This document shows, one piece after another, positions 25,601-35,700 of a stretch of DNA of 64,000 bases (positions within the stretch are counted from its first letter, which is position 1; each line of letters starts with the position of its first letter). The DNA comes from Mugil cephalus. Its lineage: Eukaryota > Chordata > Actinopteri > Mugiliformes > Mugilidae. The translations under genes and the position numbers were made by a program. The stretch is taken from assembly GCF_022458985.1 (NCBI RefSeq), contig NC_061785.1, forward strand, positions 5,074,204-5,138,203, given 5' to 3'. The notes under the pieces were generated by a model. That model saw only the letters and a program-made list of their open reading frames with translations. It did not search any database and was not told where the DNA came from.

Positions 25601-25917
25601 GTCGCAGTCACATGCCTCTATAACGGTAATGACATAACGTCCTGCAAATGATGTGCACATAGAGAACACCGTGATGGGCCTCGTGATTTTAATCACCGCT
25701 CACCAGCCAGAGAAGCAAAAAAGGGAAAAAAGACAAAGCCCGTCCTGGTATTCCTCACCTCCGTCAGCAGCCATGGATGCTCCTGTGTGAGGCGGCTCCA
25801 GTCGGTCTCGGCGGTCACGTTAGCGTAGCGCAGGCGGTTGTGCACGGGCGCCGAGGTGTTGATGTACTTGTACAAGAACTCTTTCCCCGTCTGCTCGGAG
25901 ATGGCTTTCGCCGACAT
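8258..25917 (-). CDS. ACLY: ACLY, ATP-citrate lyase (complete)
   Basis: Coding exons in transcript order: 25759-25917, 25377-25499, 23381-23443, 22948-23138, 21638-21717, 21380-21510, 20463-20581, 20197-20333, 19921-19982, 18475-18592, 18210-18364, 17671-17764, optional 16390-16419, 14444-14585, 12883-13051, 12695-12799, 12406-12602, 12250-12331, 12053-12163, 11833-11960, 11650-11743, 10535-10689, 10292-10442, 10046-10189, 9844-9957, 9312-9394, 8454-8530, 8258-8352. Phases agree throughout and every intron is GT-AG. The protein is 1092 residues, or 1102 with the optional exon (human isoforms 1091 and 1101). The enzyme makes acetyl-CoA and oxaloacetate from citrate, CoA and ATP in cytosol and nucleus, feeding lipid synthesis and histone acetylation. 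It starts [17 protein letters not shown] and ends [13 protein letters not shown]. Order: ATP-grasp and citrate-binding half, phosphorylated linker, CoA-ligase region with the phospho-His loop, citrate-synthase-like C-terminus. Confidence 0.98.
8753..8920. mobile_element. Tc1-like MITE fragment in ACLY intron
   Basis: About 170 bp contains TCTGG tandem units, a stretch with the words acatccacatgaatgaatg, and a right end with tggtcataatgttgtgg. These match the 3' half of the complete copies at 15454-15944 and 22130-22904. The left half and its terminal repeat are missing. Confidence 0.7.
10905..11100. repeat. Probable dispersed repeat (gtgaccag... family)
   Basis: The stretch begins with gggtgaccagatgtccctg and contains paired phrases for 'tctggggacagtctc' and 'tgtccccg'. 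This resembles a dispersed vertebrate repeat I recognise only vaguely. A minus-strand frame (10810-11076) crosses it but has no recognisable domain. It lies in an ACLY intron. Confidence 0.3.
11833..11960 (-). other. ACLY: ACLY exon with the autophosphorylated histidine
   Basis: This exon begins [17 protein letters not shown]. The His in FGHAGA corresponds to human His760, phosphorylated by ATP during catalysis, and counts as residue 761 here with the cassette exon (751 without). The preceding exon (12053-12163) supplies [11 protein letters not shown]. The loop is intact, which argues that the gene is active. Confidence 0.93.
13600..14110. repeat. Dispersed repeat in ACLY intron
   Basis: The part 13655-13885 is repeated in inverted orientation at about 30186-30400: both contain ctgcataaatctcttaaac, agcactttacaaaac and a 'cagtcttgggtatgag'-like string. 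The right part includes 'tggaagtcaatgggacattt', a phrase common in fish repeats. No protein is encoded. Class unknown. Confidence 0.5.
15389..15414 (+). repeat. 26-base guanine homopolymer
   Basis: An uninterrupted G tract in an ACLY intron, 39 bp from the left end of a Tc1-like element. It could form G-quadruplexes. Such tracts are also common places for sequencing-length errors, so its exact length is not trustworthy. Confidence 0.8.
15454..15944. mobile_element. Tc1-like non-autonomous element, complete
   Basis: About 490 bp bounded by inverted termini: left caccgatcgggcataacatt, right the reverse complement of a near-identical string ending gatcggtg. Inside are TCTGG tandem units (15777-15797) and phrases such as ggatcatcccacagatactt that match the 3' part of fish Tc1 transposase genes. 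The expected TA flanks are altered to TG and CA. No open transposase frame remains. It lies in an ACLY intron. Confidence 0.8.
16390..16419 (-). other. ACLY: Candidate 30-nt cassette exon of ACLY
   Basis: On the minus strand a perfect AG acceptor (16421-16420) and GT donor (16389-16388, gtatgg) bound exactly 30 nt. The phase fits both neighbouring exons (17671-17764 ends with one base, 14444-14585 starts with two), adding ten residues, [10 protein letters not shown]. Human ACLY has an optional ten-residue segment at this very place (about 476-485), also ending in Gly. With it the protein is 1102 residues, without it 1092, mirroring human 1101 and 1091. Sequence identity to the human segment is weak, so splicing is inferred. 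Confidence 0.7.
17246..17624. mobile_element. hAT-like MITE in ACLY intron
   Basis: A 379-bp element with terminal inverted repeats CAGTGGCTCTCAACC and its partner, which reads CAGTGATTCTCAACC on the other strand. Candidate 8-bp flanks gaggagac and gcctagac agree at five of eight positions, as expected for a decayed hAT target duplication. No transposase is encoded. Confidence 0.65.
17671..17764 (-). other. ACLY: ACLY phosphoregulatory linker exon
   Basis: This exon encodes [16 protein letters not shown] and so on. Counting from the ATG, the Ser of RTASFSE is residue 455, the same number as the human PKA/Akt site Ser455. Thr447, a GSK3 site in mammals, is also kept, while human Ser451 is Thr here. 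The exon ends with a lysine-rich segment and precedes the optional 30-nt exon. Confidence 0.9.
18797..19678. mobile_element. Tc1-like element, TA-flanked, with nested insert
   Basis: Left end caccgatcagccacaacatt and right end in tggtcataatgttatgcctg then atcagtg, flanked by TA at 18795-18796 and 19679-19680. The outer part holds the acatgtagcacccacctag and 'tagcaatgac' phrases shared with copies elsewhere in the window. A second element occupies 19050-19503. Total span 882 bp, in an ACLY intron. Confidence 0.8.
19050..19503. mobile_element. Nested inverted-repeat element inside Tc1-like copy
   Basis: Begins tttacatgcaacggag and ends with a string whose reverse complement begins atttacatgcacgtg, so it has imperfect inverted termini. 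It contains agttgtccagttaaagtcgg, which reappears in opposite orientation at about 22300-22330 inside another Tc1-like copy. Class unknown; no conserved protein seen, although frames cross it. Confidence 0.6.
20717..20878. mobile_element. Partial TTAA-preceded element (same family as 4480-4971)
   Basis: Starts with CCTCCTGAGACCC directly after TTAA (20713-20716) and keeps the gtcctcatacgggga phrase, plus a tgcttattaag region matching the full copy. The right terminus is not visible. In an ACLY intron. Confidence 0.6.
22130..22904. mobile_element. Tc1-like element with transposase remnant and nested insert
   Basis: TA-flanked (22128-22129, 22905-22906) with inverted ends caccgttcaggcataacatt and ...gtggctgatcggtg. 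The minus-strand frame 22589-22831 retains transposase-like pieces: [12 protein letters not shown] near its start and [18 protein letters not shown] near its end, matching the C-terminal catalytic region of Tc1 transposases. It has no complete domain. About 22240-22560 is an inserted stretch related to 19050-19503. In an ACLY intron. Confidence 0.8.
24880..25022 (+). mobile_element. Tc1-like transposase 3' tail remnant
   Basis: Phrases such as 'agatctcaatccagtcaagg', 'ggaggccaaacctcgcaaca', 'tgccagatactacaccta' and 'ccttcagaggtctgg' match the end of fish Tc1 transposase genes. It closes with aggtcataatgttatgg, the right terminal repeat. It lies in an ACLY intron and is less deleted at the 3' end than the other copies. 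Confidence 0.7.
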
Positions 25918-25941
25918 GGCAGCGCTCGGACAGCACGGGAC

Positions 25942-28900
25942 CTTTGGGAGAAGGGGGCTAATTAATGGTCAATGTCACAGAGTCACTTACGGGATCATAT
26001 GACCGCCGCACAAAGACACACACAGATGCATTTTGAAGCCAAATCGGAGTCTGATTTAAACCGAAGGAAATGTGCAGTTATAAATAAAGCCTCTCTTCGT
26101 TCTAGCTTTATTTATAAGTTGAAGAGCATTTCCTCTTTTGAACAATTCACATCTAAACGCCTTTTATTTATTTATTTATTTGTTAACACCTCCGTCTATT
26201 TGTGTCTTATTAAATCAGCTGTTCAACCTCTATCTGTGTTACCAACTGGTAACTTTAACCGTAGCGAACAACAACAACAACAACGCCTCGGTTTTTACAA
26301 ATCAATGCACAGGGACACTCGGCACGAGATTAATGTATCACGGCACGGAGTCGGGCACGTGTGTCATGAACTGAGCCAGGACGAGCACATGAAAGCACAG
26401 CGCTGACTTTGAAGCACAGAGGCAGGGACCTCTGAGTGCAAAGGTGGTCGGGGAGATGACAGATACAGATGACGCTAGGCCACAAATCGTGGATGAGTGC
26501 CAGCCTCCTGAAACCCGGCCTTCAAAAGTACCAAGAAAGTTAAGGTTATGTAATGAATTGAGTGAAACAACTTTGTGGTATTTACAGATTAACAGTAGAG
26601 CAAATAAGGTCACCTTAGAAAATAATGCAAACACACTGAAGTGATACATTATTTAATTATTTGATCTAAAGTTTGTCGCATGCTGTAGGTTTGTAAGGTG
26701 TGGACATTCATTCATTCTTTGACAGTGAATTCAAGTCTTTTAATGACACTTATCTTGTGTTTGAGCTTTCCACAGCCTTTTCTGTAAATGTGCTCTCACT
26801 GGGATAAACAGGAAACAAAATGCTCGCAACAAGCGAAGAGGGCAACTTCTAATATGTACGTAACATTTTTCCTGGTTGTTTCCTGGATGCCACGCATTAG
26901 ACACATGCTATAAAAAGCCACATTTTCCCTCTTATCAATAGCCTCTGCTCGGATAGAGCGCTTTAATGCAGTCATTCATTCATTCGGCTTAAAGAAACGT
27001 TTCTCTGTTTGGGTGAAACCAACAAACCACTGGGGGAAAACACATTAAAAAGAATTACTGTTGAGTTTTAAGGGTCTTGTACGCGACTGATGGCAACTTT
27101 TTGTTCATCATTTTCAAGAAATAGCTGCGAATGAATCATCGCGTCCTCATTCAGGGTTAATAAAATACACACTGTTTAATTTGTTCTAACCTATGGCTCT
27201 AAGATGAGCAGGAAAAACATACAACAGGTTCCAGTGACGGCCTCGATATATCTTTTTTTTTTTTTTTTTTTTAATTGAACATCATACTACGCTGCCAAAC
27301 CTGCTCAGCGACCTCTGAGAGAGCAGTGGATGTGGAAGTGTGTTTACATTTTGGAGGCCGAGGTTTGTAGTACTAGTAAACTGTGACCTAGTGACATGTG
27401 TTGCTATCAGTGGTGTAGACTAAATAACAGAATCAGTTTTGCATTTAATGAAACGCGCGTTCAACAGCACCAAGACAAAGTGCGTCCTTCAAAACTATCA
27501 TCCTGTTGAACTACCACCTTTCTTTCTCCGTTTGAACATAAACTCAACTTTATAACAAACATATAGGTGGATTTAGTGCAGAACTCTTATACTAGGACAC
27601 ATTCACAGGTGTATGCAAAGGCACATGCATATATTTATGTTTATATGCATTTATGTGCTCATGTAAGAGTACACGTGTGTGACTGTTCATGACAGAAATA
27701 CTGACGTATTACACTAAAATACTTTAGGTCAGAGTTAGGACAAGTCTGCTCCCCATTATAAATTTTTCACACTTTTTGGCAAGATGCTAAACTGCACTGT
27801 GCTCGTTGTGCATGTGCACTACAGGCCAAAAGTTTGGAAGCAACTTCTACTTTCTATTCTATCCTAACAACAATGGCATTCTTAAAAAGCTGCATGAGTT
27901 CTATGTATGTTGAGATGCATTTAGACGTAGACAGACTTTAATGATCCACGAGGAAAATTACTCTGTCACCGTAGCTTTGTTGCAAATAAAAGTAAACGCT
28001 CATAAAACCACAAGAAATATAAATCAAATGAGATCAAATTAAAGATTTAAATAAGCAGTGTAATCATGTGCATAAGCAGTGTAATCTGCATGATCAGACT
28101 TTTTCAGACCATTTCCTCAGTTCACCTTTAGGTGAACATTGATGTTACTGATCATTGCTGGATAAATATCAGCAAAAGAAAAGAAGGGCTTCGTTTTAGG
28201 GACGAGAAGATTTGCAAGAGTCACAACTTTAGTGCAAAAGTACAAAAAAAAGCAAATCAGTTTGCATTATTCACTTTAACTCTTAAATGCCACGCTGTTC
28301 TTAAAGTCAGAGGTTACTATGAAGAAAGAAAAACTCCTGATAATCATAGTAAAAATGTCTCCTGATAAGTTGCTCTTTGTATAATAATCATGTTTATTTT
28401 GTATACCAATAAAACTACGATCTTTTATGGTCATTTTATGCAAATTTCATCCTGCTTCCAAACGTTTGGCCTGTTGTGTACCTGTACTATCTGCAATGAG
28501 AAAAAAAAAAGTTTAATCTAATCTAATGTTTCTGCAACTGAGTACAAATAGTTTCTAAATATATAGTATTTCCAGTATTTCCAATTCCTAATCGGTCGAC
28601 AGCTCTAATTTAAGAAGACGCAAGAAACTTCAGCATCAACCATCCAGCAACGCAGTGACCTAGATTAAATGCATCTTATCTCCTCTGGCTCTTTTGTTAC
28701 TGATAACATTTATGACCTCTCCTCATCATTTTTTTTTTTTTTTTTTATAGGATGGTTGCGTTGGCTTCGATTCAGCTTTTAAAGACTATATCACGTCACC
28801 ACCACCACCAGAGACAGATGTCCCAGTATTTAGCAGGACATAATCCACGGCTCCTGTCTATTGTTTGAAGCTGCCCACCCGTGAAATCTCTGTGGTACAG

Positions 28901-29557
28901 ACTCCTGAGGTAGAAGGAGGGTGGTGGTGGGGGGGTTGAAACTTGATTTTGGGGGGCACAGCAGCATCACGAGGGGGGTGGGGTGGGGTGGGGGCTAACT
29001 GATACAGACACAGCTGCTGTTTTACATGGCTTAGCATCACTTCGTATGAATGAAGCTCCTGTATGAGCCACCACACCCACTGACTCTGCAGCCTGAACTA
29101 GCAAGCTGAGCAAGTTCAGCAATGACTCTATCACGCTTTGAGCAAATAAGGAACAACTTCCGGGAGGTGAGAGAGAAATGGCTAAAACCTTAATAAGAGT
29201 TAAATAAATAAATAAATAAATACATGTGCAAATCTAAATCTAAATCAAAAGCAGGGAAGCTGCAGCTTGAAGATGATGTAAGCTTGCGTTAGCTTCAGTT
29301 AAAATCGTTTCAAAACGCGCCGGTTCACAGTGGAAGAGCTAAAAGAAACAAAGTAGGAAGCATTTAAATATTTTTTTCGGTTTCTGGCAAGATGACATTC
29401 ACTGTCTCGCTGCGGTTTTTTTTTTTTTTTTTTTTGGCAGACACACCTCACTACCAGCACCACACCACATCAGCATCTCATATCCGACATATCTGACAGG
29501 CTACAACAGGATAGCTGCTACACAAACGGACATTAGATGAGCGAATAAAGCGGTTAC
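25942..29557 (-). other. ACLY: ACLY first intron
   Basis: A 3.6-kb intron between the non-coding first exon and the exon with the ATG. It holds a second Tc1-like family (27822-28473), A/T tracts (27250-27272, 28731-28747, 29417-29435) and a G-rich stretch (28919-28992). I see no conserved exon of another gene. Confidence 0.75.
27822..28473. mobile_element. Second Tc1-like family, inverted-repeat element
   Basis: Left end CAGGCCAAAAGTTTGGAAGC after TA, right end whose reverse complement is CAGGCCAAACGTTTGGAAGC (19 of 20 identical). The CAGGCCAAAAGTTTGGA terminus is typical of a fish Tc1/mariner group. Inside, near 27940-27975, is a cagactttaatgatccacga phrase that looks like a LINE or SINE tail inserted into it. 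The right TA is not intact. No transposase frame. Confidence 0.65.
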
Positions 29558-29690
29558 CTTGACAATTAAAGCAGCGCCTCCTCGCAGGAAACGCGAAGCG
29601 TGTTCGTGGGAGAAAGAATGAGACAGCTCTTGAACCGGAGTCAGCTCCTATCAGTGGCTATTATTATTTATTGCTGCTGCTGCTACCGCT
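29558..29690 (-). other. ACLY: ACLY non-coding first exon (start approximate)
   Basis: A clean donor, AAG|GTAACC, lies at 29557-29556 on the minus strand. Upstream is GC-rich sequence with triplet CTG/CAG-type repeats (29671-29700) and the promoter module. The exon joins the acceptor before 25941, giving a 5' UTR ahead of the ATG at 25917. The upper limit is a guess; no TSS element fixes it. Confidence 0.55.
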
Positions 29691-29762
29691 GCCTGCTGCC
29701 ACCTCCTCACGTACTCTCCTCCTGTCGCACCATAATCTGACGTCGGCCCTTCCCGGCGCCCG

Positions 29763-29807
29763 ATTGGCTTAAACGTGGTCATGTGGTGGCGTCACGTGAT
29801 GACGTCA
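29763..29807 (-). promoter_or_regulatory. ACLY: ACLY promoter module: CCAAT, two E-boxes, CRE
   Basis: Within 45 bp are a CCAAT box on the minus strand (29763-29767), an E-box CATGTG (29780-29785), a palindromic E-box TCACGTGA (29792-29799) and a full CRE TGACGTCA (29800-29807), the last two directly adjacent. ACLY is a known target of SREBP-1 and, in liver, ChREBP; SREBP-1 and USF bind E-boxes of this type. Which factor acts here is inferred only. Confidence 0.6.
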
Positions 29808-29849
29808 GTCGCACCGTGGGCCCTTGGACGAATCAAGCGATAAATCAGT

Positions 29850-31395
29850 GTAATATTTAAAAAAAAAAAAAATAAAATAAAAAAAACAAACGAATGAGCT
29901 CATTTTTTTAAAAAAAAAAAATCAATTAACTCTTTGGAGGACACTCATTGAAATTATTTTATTTTATTGTAAAGTTCTTATTATACATATATATATTTAT
30001 TTGTAGTTATGTACACACATGACAATAAATGATTCTTAAATCTTGAACTTTATGCACCGCACTTTATGTACATTATTTACATATTATACATATATATTTC
30101 TCTGGATATTTTTTCTAAGTGTGTTCATATTTTCCATAAGTGTTTTTTTAATGCACTACACAAAAACTAACAATGTAATCAAGTTTATATTTTAGATATT
30201 CATACCCAAGACTGATCTGAAAAAAAAAAAAATTTTTTTTATTTAGGTTAAAAAAAGAATAATTAAAATGGCATTTAGTGGATTAAAATTCTCAAAATGA
30301 CGTAATTTTCTGTGGTTTTGTAAAGTGCTGACATAGTTTAAGAGATTTATGCAGAAAAAAAATATATTAATAAGTTTTTGGACATGGACATATATGTTTT
30401 TTATATTTGCACTATTTTAGCCTGGAGCTACAACAAATTTTTGTTATGAACACACATAATGATGATAAAACCTTTTGCACTGCACTTAATGAATTTAACA
30501 TATATGCTTCCTTGCCCTTAAGTGGTAAACAAATGTAAACATATATTTAAACCACTAGAACATAAGTAATGATTCAGGCACTTGTCGGCGTTCACATTAT
30601 CACATTAGACATCATCAGGCCACTTCTTCACGGTACCCAATACATCAGGTCATGCAAAGGTGGACCCACTGACTATACAGTATATACTATAATACTACTA
30701 TGTACTGGACCTTTTTTTTTACTAATTTATCTTGCACCTATTTTTTCCCTAAACATTTCATGCAGTAATGTTTTTATATAATTAGATAACCCCTTTATTA
30801 TCAGTTTTTTTTTCAGGAATATACAGAAGAATCAAAAAGTAGTTTCCCTCACCTTAAAGTAAGCACACTTGAAAAATAAAGAATACACATTTTATAAAAT
30901 ATAATCAAATTTATGTTGAAACAGCATAAGAAAAGGTTATAAATTACCCATATGGTCAATTTGAAGGATGTAATATGTCCTGTTATTTAACTAAATAACT
31001 AAAACAGGGTTGTCAAATTAATAGAAACGCGTCAAACCAAAATAAAAAGTTATTTTAAAAAAATGCTGAATACCTCAACCTCCACGAGGCAGAGATTTAG
31101 AGCAGGACTGTTATATTAGAAACTAATGTACCTAATGAACTGGCAAAACCCCTTTGACATACACTTACATTTAAGCCAAATTACTATCAAAATATTAAGT
31201 AAAGATGAGAGTGCCAGCCCCTGGCTATTGATTTATTAATTATATATTTACACAGAAGCAGGATTTCATGTTTTAACCGTTTAAGGTGGAGCCAATTTAA
31301 ACAAGCTTCCAGCTAAACCGTTCGTTCTCCAACAAAGGACGTGTCTCCCTGAAATATCACGTGACGATGCAGAAGAAAACAAAAAGTAGTCCAGG
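29850..31395. other. Intergenic DNA between ACLY 5' end and DNAJC7 3' end
   Basis: AT-rich, with A tracts (29857-29885), a LINE-tail-like stretch near 30010-30030 (acacatgacaataaatgatt) and the inverted copy of a dispersed repeat at about 30186-30400. In mammals ODAD4 (TTC25) and CNP lie in this interval; no exon resembling either is visible. Confidence 0.5.
30186..30400. repeat. Dispersed repeat, inverted copy of 13655-13885
   Basis: Reverse complement matches the ACLY-intron copy in several blocks, including ctgcataaatctcttaaac (with one change) and agcactttacaaaac, and the cccaagactgat phrase. Copies 16 kb apart in opposite orientation show it is mobile or was mobile. Class unknown. Confidence 0.5.
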
Positions 31396-31415
31396 ATTAC
31401 AGTAAAAGACGAGCC

Positions 31416-31421
31416 TTTATT
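31416..31421 (-). terminator. Candidate DNAJC7 polyadenylation signal
   Basis: AATAAA on the minus strand 1.34 kb beyond the DNAJC7 stop. The interval 31422-32759 would be the 3' UTR. It contains a long but unrecognisable minus frame (31424-32092) that I read as non-coding, being in UTR and without domain or conservation signs. Confidence 0.55.
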
Positions 31422-32759
31422 TTTCACAATTTTAAAAAAAAGCATGTCTTGTTAATACTGTAACAAGTTTTAAAAATGACACATAGATCAGAGATATTAA
31501 CAACAGGAGCTTCCAACTCACTACCCAAATAAAAGGGTGGAACCAGCCGGGCAAAGGTCGCGCTGACCCAACATGCAGGACGAGTACAGGTGGATGACGG
31601 ATACGACAGGTGAGGCCGATGACGCAACAACCAAAGCGTTTCATGTTTGACGGGAGGCAGATTTTCATTCATTTCGCAAAAAGTTTTGTTTATCGGCCGG
31701 ATGTGGAATAAAAAAAGTTTATTTTTTCGGTGGAAACAGCACAAAAACAAAAACGTACACAAGTGCGAGGAGGAGTGCTGCCTTGTTCCAAACAGGATGC
31801 GACTTGCTTCACAACTTTCAATGGTGGTTTCACTGTATAAGAAGATTATCTGGTTCTGGTAAGGCACCACTTGAATTTGAGACAGATGTGTGTGTGTGTG
31901 GGGGGTGAAGGTGGTGAGTGGAAGTGGACATTCGTCAAATTGTTCTGCAGAAAATCTGCAGATGTGTTCTGCTTTTGGCCTGTTTCGGGTAGAAATAACT
32001 TGCTGAGAGTGAACAGGAGGAAGGTGGAGCACATTTACAAAATGAGTCTTGAGAGGAAAAAAAAAAGGGGGGGAGACGAAGACCACTGGCATTCTGCTGC
32101 ATACGGTTTAGTATGTACAGTACAATAAATATAAACAGACCGAGGGAAGACTAAATCGACACTTAACCTTTTACATTCGGATCAAATATACAATGCAGCA
32201 TGGAGAAGAAACGAAAAACCCTGCAAGTCGGTGTTTGTATTTGGCGAGTGAGCCAAGAAGAACCTGGACGCGCCCTCGCGAGAGGAGGAGAGTCCTGAAA
32301 CCGGCGGTCCTGAGGTCAGACATTGAACTTCCACGGTTACACTGACGCCTTCCGTCCCAAGACGACCTTAAAATATCTTCTAAAATAACCAAACGCTAAC
32401 TTGATCACCTTTATGAAGGCAGAGGCCGTTTTACAAGATTAGATTTTTACAATTTAATTCAATTTTGGCAAAAAACAAACAAAAAACAAACATGCTCCTG
32501 ATTGGCTGATCCAAACGATTTCTTACTTATTTATCTTGTGTTATTTTTTTTTTTTATATCTAAAGCCTCTGTTTCTCCTAATGTTCGTTAGCATTGACGT
32601 AGGGAGTAAAATTTCTGGGCGAATGCAATGATCAAAAACAAAAGAAGAGTAGGGGGAGACTTAGCGGGACGCTCAGCGGTGCGAGCGCCACAAGGTGACT
32701 GTGGGTCCAACTTGATTTTATCCGCTGCAAGGCTGCATTTTCACGCGCGCTCCTTCGCT

Positions 32760-35700
32760 TTAGCCGAACTGGAAAAAGAAATTTCCAGGTCCAGCGTCTG
32801 GAGAAAACACACACGCAAAAAGGTTAATAACAAGTTAATGAGCTGCACCAAACTTTGACAATCAACAACCTCCTTTGTGAAGCAGAAATTTAGAAGAAAC
32901 AAAACAAAAGCAAACAAACCTGGACTGGAATCAAAAGTGTATCCTCCACCATGGCCGCCAAAGAAAGCTCTGAAGATGTTGTTGGCATCGAAATCTAGAG
33001 AGAAAGCAAAGGGATTGGGGATTAAGCTGGCATTCCTTAGATCAGGGGTCTTCAACAGGGGGTCCGCGACCCCTAGGGGGTCCGCAGAGGTACTGCAGGG
33101 GGTCACGGACATTTTTTTACATTTCTTTAATTTCCCTCCGCAAATTTAATGTTTCTGAATAACACATTAACATGAATCCGATACATTTTTTTTTTCATTA
33201 TAGCTTAATACTGAATGCAAAATGATAATATGATGTATATTTATCATTAGCACTAGTAGGCATTAGATAATGCCTTAGATAATAATAATAATAATAATAA
33301 TGATAATAATAATAATACATTAACACTCAAGGACACTGTACAGAGAAAGACAGGCTCAAAATACGATAAAATATTTAGTTTAGATCTTTAGTCCAGATTC
33401 ACAGTGACTCTAGATTGTGCAGGAACTGTGCATCTCATTGTTTTATTACAATATTGTATTCAAAAAAGCTAACATGTGCAATACAGTGACTCTGAACCTC
33501 AAAAGTGCTTAGATTTGCTTCCTTATATTTTATTTAACTTTGACTTTCTCCATTGTTGAGTTTGCGTAAGACGGGAAAACTGGAACAGCCTTTAAACACC
33601 AACTTGTTTCCTGCTCAGACTGAATTTAACCGTAACAGGCTTCAATATGCAAACAATAAAAGTGAACCGTTTATTTTATTGTCTTTCTACAGGTCTTTTA
33701 AGGGCTGATTTTTTTTTTGCTTCATTTAAAAGCGTGTGTGTGTAATAGGAACAAGGGTCATTTCTCCCACAGGTTTATATTTACCTCCACCATCGAAGCC
33801 GCTGTCATCATCCAGGTCGTGGCCGTTGTCGTAACGACTCTTCTTCTTGGGGTCAGAGAGGACGGTGAAGGCTTCGCCCACTTCCTTGAATTTCTTCTCC
33901 TCCTCCTTCTGCACCTCTCGTGTGGCCGCACTGTGCCGGTCTGCAACACAGGGAGATTATAATTATAAGTCGTGTTTGGCGAAAACATTCAAAATGAAAA
34001 AATCACTGTGTAAAATTCGGGATGTCCCCATCGGTATTTTTTGTGATCATATGTTTTTATTGACGTTTTATCTCTTTCCCACCTTCCAGACCTCTTCATT
34101 CAAAGATAAACAGTGAATAGCCATTAACAAATGACACAATTAATATCATTGAACTATGACAAAATAAATTAATTTATTCTATATTGCAATTCTGGTTTTG
34201 ATTTCCTCTGCTGCTGCATAGCAACATTTCTTGTTAAGCATCATGGATGCAGCCTGTAGAAATGTCCAGACAGATAAAAAGTATTTCTAGAAAGAATCAA
34301 AATATTCTTATATTCAATTAAATCATCTTGTATTAAGAATTTTTTGTTTTTGCTTGACAAAAGTTCTTATAATAAGCACAAAGCTCTTGTCTATGAACAA
34401 AATACAAGATGCATCTCTTTGATACATGAATGTTTTGCTTTCGTTTTTGCAATCTTTTTTTTTTCCAGGCATTTTTTAAAATGACTGGATACTTGTTACT
34501 ACTGTACTTATTTATTTTTATGTCCGCCATAAACTAAAACCTCCATAGCGTCGTCTTCTTCCTCTTCTGTTTCGAGGTTAGAGTCAAAGCTGCCAGATGT
34601 TGATTACAGAGTTTATGGCATAGAGGAAACCTTTTCTTTTTTTTATATCGTCTGTTGCAGCTCCTCTCGCCTCGTCACAAGCTTTGATAACCTCATTAAT
34701 CTTTAACTTGATCCAGGCGCATGGTGCACACGTGCTCTAGCAGAATAAGAGAATGAATCGAGCGACAGAGCGGCCGATACTGAATATTTAAAAGATCGAT
34801 ATCGGATGGAGGACATCCCTGCATGAAATAAGATCTAGTGTGGGGCCCTGACGGGTACCTGGGTGGTGCATAAGGGCCCGTTTGCGATAAGCTTTCTTGA
34901 TCTCGTCCTCGGTGGCGTTCTTGCCGACCCCCAGCACCTTGTAGTAATCTTTCCTTTTGCTCTTCTTCAGCTCCATCTGCGCCGTCTTCAACAGATGTTT
35001 GTGATCTGGAGGAGCAGAGAAAAGTGTTGAGTCGAGTGTGTGTGTTTGTGTTTGTTGGGAGAGCCTTATAGTCTAAGGCACAGATGTCAAACATGCGGCC
35101 CGGGGGCCAAAAGCGGCCCTCCAGAAGGTCTATTTCTGGCCCGTGGAAGGATGAATTTGCAAAATGCAAAAAAATACATTAAACATTTTATGTGCAATTT
35201 TTTCCAGTAAAAACAGAAATTCTACTTCTTTTTCTTAAGAAATGTCCATTGTTCGTTCCACATTTTGCAACAATTCAACTCATTCATTCACATATTTAAA
35301 TTTCTTTAAATATACATTTGCATGAATCCAACATATTGAATGCAAAATGATAATGATGTATATTTAGGCTGAGTCTAACCCTCTGGAGTCCAGAGTATAA
35401 TTTAGAGTAGTTTTTTTGACTACTCCTGGTTTTACTGTTATATTTAATCTTAAAAATGGTTTAAATTCTCCTTTTGTGGCTTCATTCTTTTCAGCACAAC
35501 CTCACCTGTGTCATTTCACAATAATTTTTTCAACTTGACGAACCGTATTAACACACTGGACCTATAACCACACTAAAAAACATACAATCAGAGAAGCGAA
35601 AAGTCAGATTTTTCACTGTGAAAACCATGTTTGTGAGCATTTGAAGCTTGTTAGCGCTTTACATTTCTCCGTTTCTCCGTGCACCAACATGACGGCAATA

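Noticed and set aside
31424..32092. 222-codon minus-strand open frame
   Set aside because: Lies in the DNAJC7 3' UTR, between stop and polyadenylation signal, with no domain and no splice support.
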